From assembly GCA_934196725.1 (NCBI GenBank), contig CAKPWR010000015.1:1-46246 (forward strand): DNA of 46,246 nt, written 5' to 3'. Made by a program: the position numbers and the translations under genes. Origin of the DNA: an uncultured Prevotella sp. Lineage in GTDB: Bacteria; Bacteroidota; Bacteroidia; Bacteroidales; Bacteroidaceae. The notes under the pieces were generated by a model that saw only the letters and a program-made list of their open reading frames with translations, did no database searches and was not told the DNA's origin. Position 1 is the stretch's first letter. Each line of letters opens with the position of its first letter. This document shows, piece after piece, positions 41,913 to 46,246 of the stretch.

Positions 41913-42089
41913 ACTTTGAACTTTGAGAATTGAACTTTGAACTTTATGATTACTTTTTATGACTTTGAACTTTGAGAATTGAACTTTGAACTTTATGATT
42001 ACTCTATTATTACTTTGAACTATATAGAGACCTACTTTTTGCAAGATAAGGTAATCATAAAGTTCAAAGTTCAATGTTCAATGTTCAAA
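41913..42089. repeat. direct repeats and inverted partner between beta and gamma subunit genes
   Basis: A 42-bp unit built from ACTTTGAACTTTGAGAATTG and its continuation occurs identically at 41913-41954 and 41962-42003, with a fragment near 42011. The stretch 42051-42075 is the inverse complement of the last 25 bases (ATTG...TTAC) of either copy, so two alternative 25-bp stems are possible. The beta-subunit stop codon lies inside the repeat. Confidence 0.9.
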
Positions 42090-42849
42090 TTCCCGTTGTA
42101 TCCTTCAGGTCGCCCTTAGGATACTGCTTAAACATGTTCTCTTCCATCCACTTGTTTGCCTCAACAGGTGAGAGCTTCCAACCGCTGTTGCAGGTAGAAA
42201 CAATCTCTACCAAGCTGGAACCCTTGCCCTGCATACTTGCCTCGAACGCCTTGCGGATGGCCTTCTTTGCCTTGCGGATGCTTGCCACGGTCTCCACACT
42301 CTGGCGGGTTACATAGCAGGTGCCCTGCAGATGGCTGGCGAGTTCAGTGATGTTCAGTGGATAACCATGAAGATCTGCATCTCGTCCATAAGGACAGGTA
42401 GCGGTTTTCTGACCCAACAGGGTGGTTGGAGCCATCTGTCCACCGGTCATACCATAGATGGCATTGTTGATGAAGATGATGGCAATATGCTCACCACGGT
42501 TCAGGGCGTGGATGGTCTCACAGGTACCGATGCACGCCAGGTCGCCATCACCCTGATAAGTGAAGACGAGACGGTCTGGCCACAGACGCTTGATACCCGT
42601 AGCCACAGCAGGAGCACGACCATGCGCAGCTTCCTGCCAGTCGATATCCAAATAGCGATAAGCGAATACGGCACAGCCCACCGGACAAACACCCACCGTC
42701 TTATCCTCCATGCCCATCTCCTCGATGACCTCGGCAACGAGCTTATGAACTACGCCATGCGAACAGCCCGGGCAATAGTGCATCGGGGTATCGTTCATCA
42801 GCGTAGGCTTCTTATATACCAGATTCTCTGGTGAAATTATATCATTCAT
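42085..42849 (-). CDS. 2-oxoacid:ferredoxin oxidoreductase, TPP-binding beta subunit
   Basis: A 254-residue protein with the thiamine-diphosphate core: YCPGCSHGVVHKL near the start, GDGDLACIGTCETIHALNRG and NNAIYGMTGGQMAPTT for Mg-TPP binding, and CPVGCAVF. Length and motifs fit the short beta subunit of KorB/VorA-like enzymes. It pairs with the alpha subunit (next upstream gene) to bind and decarboxylate the 2-oxoacid. The last codons and stop are at the edge of a repeat element. Confidence 0.93.
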   Translation of the reverse strand: MNDIISPENLVYKKPTLMNDTPMHYCPGCSHGVVHKLVAEVIEEMGMEDKTVGVCPVGCAVFAYRYLDIDWQEAAHGRAPAVATGIKRLWPDRLVFTYQGDGDLACIGTCETIHALNRGEHIAIIFINNAIYGMTGGQMAPTTLLGQKTATCPYGRDADLHGYPLNITELASHLQGTCYVTRQSVETVASIRKAKKAIRKAFEASMQGKGSSLVEIVSTCNSGWKLSPVEANKWMEENMFKQYPKGDLKDTTGI

Positions 42850-42863
42850 TGTATTTAATGTTT

Positions 42864-42952
42864 AATTTATAATTTATAATGTATAATTAGGCATACGCCT
42901 TAGCCCGAAGGCTCATTATTCATTATCAATTATTCATTATAAATTATTAATT
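42864..42952. repeat. palindromic repeat element between alpha and beta subunit genes
   Basis: AATTTATAATTTATAATG (42864-42881) pairs with CATTATAAATTATTAATT (42935-42952) at 16 of 18 positions. Inside are two small hairpins, GGC-ATAC-GCC (42890-42899) and AGCC-CGAA-GGCT (42902-42913). The right arm encodes the last residues of the alpha subunit. Confidence 0.8.
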
Positions 42953-44021
42953 GTTTCAGCGCTTCAACGATTTCCTCTGGCTCTGGTACGATACCGCCCA
43001 GACGACCAAAGTGCTCTACAGGAGTCTGTCCATTCACAGCCAGGCGCACATCCTGAACCATCTGACCCGCATTGATCTCGGCAACCAGGATTCCCTTCTT
43101 GGTCTTGGCGAGTTCATGAATTTCCTTTTCTGGGAAAGGCCAGAGGGTGATAGGACGGAACAGTCCCACCTTGATGCCCTGCTCCCGGGCACTCTCGATA
43201 CTCTTCTCGGCGATACGTGCCGCACTTCCGAAGGCTACGATTACATAGTCGGCATCCTCCATCTGCTCGGTTTCATATCTAACCTCCGTTTCACGAATCT
43301 TTCTGTATTTCTCCTGAAGGGCGATGTTGCGCTGCTCCATCACCTCAGGCTTGAGTTCCAGAGAGGTCATGATGTTGACAGGGCGACTCTTAGGACGGCC
43401 GATGGTAGCCCAAGGACACTCCTTCGCAATCTCCTCCTCGGTACGGCGAGGTTTCATAGGTGGCAGCACCACCTTCTCCATCATCTGTCCGATGACGCCA
43501 TCGCTCAGAATCATTGCCGGGTTACGGTACTTGAAGGCAAGAGTGAAGGCAAGGTCTACGAAGTCTGCCATCTCCTGAACCGAAGCCGGAGCCAGAACGA
43601 TGACGTTGTAGTCGCCGTTACCACCGCCGCGGGTAGCCTGGAAATAATCACTCTGTGATGGCTGGATGGTACCCAGTCCCGGACCGCCACGCTGCACGTT
43701 GACGATAACGCCAGGAATCTCAGCGCCTGCCATGTAAGAGATACCCTCCTGCATCAAAGCCACACCCGGACTTGACGAAGTGGTAATCACACGCTTGCCT
43801 GCGCCAGCTCCACCATAAACCATATTGATAGCCGCTACCTCACTCTCAGCCTGCAGAACCACCATACCTGATGTCTCCCAAGGCTTGAGCAGAGCCAGCG
43901 TCTCTATAATCTCACTCTGAGGTGTGATAGGATAGCCGAAGAAGCCATCCGCACCACATCTGATGCAGGCATGGGCTATCGCCTCATTGCCTTTCATTAA
44001 TGTTACTTCTTGATTTGCCAT
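42930..44021 (-). CDS. vorB: 2-oxoacid:ferredoxin oxidoreductase, alpha subunit (VorB type)
   Basis: A 363-residue protein of the VorB/KorA alpha-subunit family: LMKGNEAIAHACIRCGADGF then FGYPITPQSEI, the pyrimidine-binding domain (GKRVITTSSSPGVALMQEGI, GLGTIQPSQSDYFQ), and a C-terminal transketolase-C-like domain (PITLWPFPEKEI). It matches the form annotated in Bacteroidales as 3-methyl-2-oxobutanoate dehydrogenase subunit VorB; 2-oxoglutarate as substrate cannot be excluded. It follows the ferredoxin subunit after only 3 bp. The extreme C-terminus (QLIIYNE) is encoded inside a palindromic repeat. Confidence 0.93.
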   Translation of the reverse strand: MANQEVTLMKGNEAIAHACIRCGADGFFGYPITPQSEIIETLALLKPWETSGMVVLQAESEVAAINMVYGGAGAGKRVITTSSSPGVALMQEGISYMAGAEIPGVIVNVQRGGPGLGTIQPSQSDYFQATRGGGNGDYNVIVLAPASVQEMADFVDLAFTLAFKYRNPAMILSDGVIGQMMEKVVLPPMKPRRTEEEIAKECPWATIGRPKSRPVNIMTSLELKPEVMEQRNIALQEKYRKIRETEVRYETEQMEDADYVIVAFGSAARIAEKSIESAREQGIKVGLFRPITLWPFPEKEIHELAKTKKGILVAEINAGQMVQDVRLAVNGQTPVEHFGRLGGIVPEPEEIVEALKQLIIYNE

Positions 44022-44024
44022 TGT

Positions 44025-44255
44025 TTAGTCCTCCTTCTTACGATAAACAGTGATGCAACCGTCTGGGCAGACGATGGCGCACGAGGTACAGCCAACGCAT
44101 GCTTCAGGCACAGCCGCCTCTACATAGCGATAACCATGCACATTGACCTTTTTCTCAGCCAATGCGATGACATGATGAGGACAAGCCTCCACGCAGAGCG
44201 AGCATCCTTTGCAACGCTTGGTATCGACTACAATAGCCCCTTTAATCTTACTCAT
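44025..44255 (-). CDS. ferredoxin-type delta subunit, 2x[4Fe-4S]
   Basis: A 76-residue protein with two CxxCxxCxxxC(P) motifs: Cys15/18/21/25 (CKGCSLCVEACP) and Cys53/56/59/63 (CVGCTSCAIVCP). It carries electrons from the TPP site of the oxidoreductase. The position ahead of the alpha-subunit gene (3-bp gap) is the usual order. Confidence 0.93.
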   Translation of the reverse strand: MSKIKGAIVVDTKRCKGCSLCVEACPHHVIALAEKKVNVHGYRYVEAAVPEACVGCTSCAIVCPDGCITVYRKKED

Positions 44256-44323
44256 ATTCTAATTTTTTTCTAATTATCTTTACTCATAGAGTAATCAAAC
44301 TGCCGTTGTCCACATGTCGGTTG

Positions 44324-44503
44324 TTATGGATTGTAGTAGTCTTTGCAATAGAAGTTCATGATATCATCCAGCATCTCCTTTGCCGCTACAGCCGGACTCT
44401 CCGGGTCTAGCGCTATCGCCTCCATATAGGAGTCAAGAGCACGCTTAAAGTCGCCTTTCTTCCGCCAGGCGTTACCTTGCTGATAATATTCTTCTGCTGT
44501 CAT
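44324..44503 (-). CDS. 59-residue TPR-type small protein
   Basis: The protein begins MTAEEYYQQGNAWRKKGDFK and continues RALDSYMEAIALDPESPA, a single TPR motif plus a capping helix that ends KDYYNP. It is in the same direction as the oxidoreductase operon, 68 bp upstream of the ferredoxin subunit, and seems to be the operon's first gene. A minus-strand TACTTTCG (44542-44535), close to the -7 consensus, lies 32 bases before its start. A small TPR gene at this place could be an assembly or docking factor; that is inference. Confidence 0.75.
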   Translation of the reverse strand: MTAEEYYQQGNAWRKKGDFKRALDSYMEAIALDPESPAVAAKEMLDDIMNFYCKDYYNP

Positions 44504-44708
44504 TTTACTCTGTACTATTTTTATTTTTGCGCTGCGAAAGTACGAAAATTATGCTAAGAAAAAGAATAAAAGCCTAAGTTTTAAACTATATTAATGTAGT
44601 TTTTCTAAAAAATGCGCACACTATATTTCAAGTGTGCAATTTTTCGAGAACGATGTGCGTTATTTCTATTATTACTCAAGTTTCGCAAGTAAGCCCCACA
44701 CGCCCTGA

Positions 44709-44786
44709 AAGGGCAGAAGCTCCTAGCCCAGGGCATCGCCCTGGGTGTTTATGGACGCAAACCTGTCGCCCTGTAAGGGCAAAAGC
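44709..44786 (+). repeat. dispersed intergenic repeat, copy B
   Basis: A 78-bp unit matching copy A (27477-27554) at 72 positions, with the same nested palindromes CCCAGGGC/GCCCTGGG and GCCCTGTAAGGGC. Confidence 0.85.
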
Positions 44787-44811
44787 TTTCAAATACCTGG
44801 CAATATACAAA

Positions 44812-44889
44812 GCTTTTGCCCTTACAGGGCGCCTTGCTGATTGCCATTATACCCAGGGCGATGCCCTGGGCTAGGAGCTTTTGGGCCTT
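44812..44889 (-). repeat. dispersed intergenic repeat, copy C (inverted)
   Basis: A related unit in opposite orientation. Its ends (GCTTTTGCCCTTACAGGGCG and CCCAGGGCGATGCCCTGGGC followed by TAGGAGCTTTTG) are the inverse of copy B, while its centre differs. Copies B and C together make a ~180-base inverted repeat with a 25-base centre. Confidence 0.8.
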
Positions 44890-44956
44890 CAGCCCGTACT
44901 TGAACCACATGCGAAACTTCAGTATTATTATATTCTATTAAAACACAATTCGCCAT

Positions 44957-46243
44957 TTACCGCAGTTTCTTACGGTAAATGACGAATAATACGATACCCC
45001 TCAAAACGAGGTAGAGAATAAAGGCAAGCCACAGGGCATGATTGCCCAGAAGAGGATGCAGACCAAAGTACATTCCGAAGAACGAAGCTGAGGCAATGGC
45101 GGTGGAACAGAGCATCGACTTCGACTGGGTGATGCCGATGAAGATGCCATCAAAGACGAATGCCGACATGCCTGCCAAAGGAATGAGAACTGCCCACCCC
45201 AGATATTCGCCCGATGCTGCAATCACCCGCTCATCGCTGGTCAGCAAAGCCAGGAAATTCTCGCCACCTATTATATATAATAAGGTGAAAAGGATGGCTA
45301 CAACCACGCCGAACCCCATCGTCCGCTTCACTACCTCCCGGAATGCCACCCTGTTGCCGGCTCCATAATACTTTCCGCTCAATGCCTCTGCCGCATACGC
45401 AAAGCCATCCATGAAATAGGAGAAGATGGTAAAGAGCGTCATCAGCAGCGTGTTGACAGCCAGCACCAATGTACTCTCCCTCGAACCAGCTGCCGTAAAG
45501 AAGAGATTCACTGCCACCAGACATAAGGTACGGAGAAAGATGTCCCGGTTCAGAGAGAAGAATCGTTTCAGCGGTTCTGCTGCAAAGAGATCCTTGCGAT
45601 AATCATACTTGCTTAACCGCTGATAATGAACCCGATAGAGCAAGCCAGCCATCAGGAATCCCCACCATTGGGCGATGACCGTTCCGAGCGCCACACCTTC
45701 TACCGTCATCCGGCAACCGAAGACGAGTAGCAGAGAGGCAATGATGTTCACCACATTCTGCGTCAGCGACACCACCATCGGAATGCGGGTGTTCTGCATA
45801 CCGATAAACCAGCCGGTGAATCCATAGAGTCCGAGTACCGCCGGAGCTCCCCAGATACAGACATAGCAGTATCTGCGAGCCAGTTCCACCACATCTGCTT
45901 CCGGCGACATCGCCCACAGTCCACATCCGATGAGCCATTTCTGAAGGATAAAGAACAGGAGTCCTATCCCCACTCCGATGCCCAGGGATCGAATCAGGAG
46001 TCTCATCACCTCAGCCAAGTCTCTCCTTCCCAATGCCTGCGAAGTCATTCCGCTGGTTCCCATCCTCAGGAAGCCGAAGAGCCAATAGATGACATTGAAG
46101 AGCATCGAGCCCACGGCGATGGCTCCGATATAAGCTGCATCGCCGATATGACCGACGATGGCGACATCCACCAAACCCAAAAGCGGTACCGTGATATTGG
46201 ATATTATCGACGGTACCGCTAATTGTAATATTCGCGAATTCAT
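44957..46243 (-). CDS. MATE family efflux transporter (DinF-like)
   Basis: A 428-residue polytopic membrane protein with about 12 hydrophobic segments. The DinF-like MATE start ILQLAVPSIISNITVPLLGL followed by VDVAIVGHIG is clear, as are GTSGMTSQALGRRD and FGFLRMG in the first half and FDGIFIGITQSKSM in the second. MATE proteins export drugs or metabolites against Na+ or H+ gradients; the cargo is unknown. The ATG at 46241-46243 is 3 bases from the window edge, so a slightly longer start outside the window is possible, but the length is normal. It ends next to the inverted repeats. Confidence 0.92.
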   Translation of the reverse strand: MNSRILQLAVPSIISNITVPLLGLVDVAIVGHIGDAAYIGAIAVGSMLFNVIYWLFGFLRMGTSGMTSQALGRRDLAEVMRLLIRSLGIGVGIGLLFFILQKWLIGCGLWAMSPEADVVELARRYCYVCIWGAPAVLGLYGFTGWFIGMQNTRIPMVVSLTQNVVNIIASLLLVFGCRMTVEGVALGTVIAQWWGFLMAGLLYRVHYQRLSKYDYRKDLFAAEPLKRFFSLNRDIFLRTLCLVAVNLFFTAAGSRESTLVLAVNTLLMTLFTIFSYFMDGFAYAAEALSGKYYGAGNRVAFREVVKRTMGFGVVVAILFTLLYIIGGENFLALLTSDERVIAASGEYLGWAVLIPLAGMSAFVFDGIFIGITQSKSMLCSTAIASASFFGMYFGLHPLLGNHALWLAFILYLVLRGIVLFVIYRKKLR

Positions 46244-46246
46244 AAT

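Larger units (their letters stand above)
44504..44956. other. intergenic region between the vor operon and the MATE gene
   Basis: From the left: the probable -7 box of the vor operon (44535-44542), ~150 bp of AT-rich sequence with no gene, then two repeat copies facing each other (44709-44786 and 44812-44889), which can form one long hairpin. No protein-coding gene is supported here. Confidence 0.6.

Noticed and set aside
42864..42952. Transposon or integron end
   Set aside because: No transposase, no target-site duplication recognised; it is a short palindromic repeat only.
1..46246. tRNA, rRNA, prophage or classical defence island
   Set aside because: No cloverleaf, rRNA stretch, integrase, capsid or restriction/CRISPR gene was found by reading; the only defence-like items are one toxin-antitoxin pair and two AAA ATPases of unknown role.

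Overview
The window looks like a chromosomal segment of a gut or rumen Bacteroidales bacterium, most likely Prevotella/Segatella (S. copri-like). The reasons are SusC/SusD pairs, a hybrid two-component regulator, TAnnTTTG-type -7 promoter boxes, weak Shine-Dalgarno signals, and the AmmeMemoRadiSam and VorB-type ferredoxin oxidoreductase genes. The species assignment is inference.

Positions 1-26,597 form one large polysaccharide utilisation locus, best explained as a pectin / rhamnogalacturonan-I (RG-I) locus. It holds the 3' end of a GH2-type enzyme and a hybrid two-component regulator (minus strand). Divergent from the regulator run a secreted beta-sandwich protein, a 58-residue small protein and two PL9 lyases. 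A second promoter then leads into a CE12 acetylesterase, an LRR lipoprotein, SusC and SusD. After a strong terminator come an SGNH/SASA esterase and a NodB-type deacetylase. A GH28 (minus strand) lies divergent to a GH106 rhamnosidase, GH105 unsaturated galacturonyl hydrolase and second GH28. The expected flow is: surface lyases and esterases cut and deacetylate the backbone, SusCD imports oligosaccharides, and GH28, GH105, GH106 and GH2 finish them in the periplasm, with the regulator sensing a periplasmic breakdown product. Two promoters of the locus carry the same upstream element at exactly the same distance, a candidate regulator-binding site.

Positions 26,600-34,480 are a mixed region: a LolD-like ABC ATPase, a CvfB-like S1 protein, a DUF4143 ATPase behind 32-bp tandem repeats, YaaA, a glyoxalase gene fused to what looks like an antiporter tail (a deletion scar), a zinc-ribbon protein, a beta-galactosidase remnant, and an AmmeMemoRadiSam pair (AmrS plus a fused B-A protein). 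Positions 34,690-39,310 hold a GH9 glucanase, a RelE/ParE-type toxin-antitoxin pair and an AAA/nuclease-like protein of the DUF1703 group.

Positions 39,331-44,542 are a minus-strand operon: a small TPR protein, a 2x[4Fe-4S] ferredoxin subunit, the alpha, beta and gamma subunits of a 2-oxoacid:ferredoxin oxidoreductase, and a GH20 hexosaminidase 16 bp behind it. Two different repeat elements sit inside this operon. A paired inverted repeat related to one at 27.5 kb, and a MATE transporter, end the window. I saw no tRNA or rRNA gene, CRISPR array, transposase or prophage gene.
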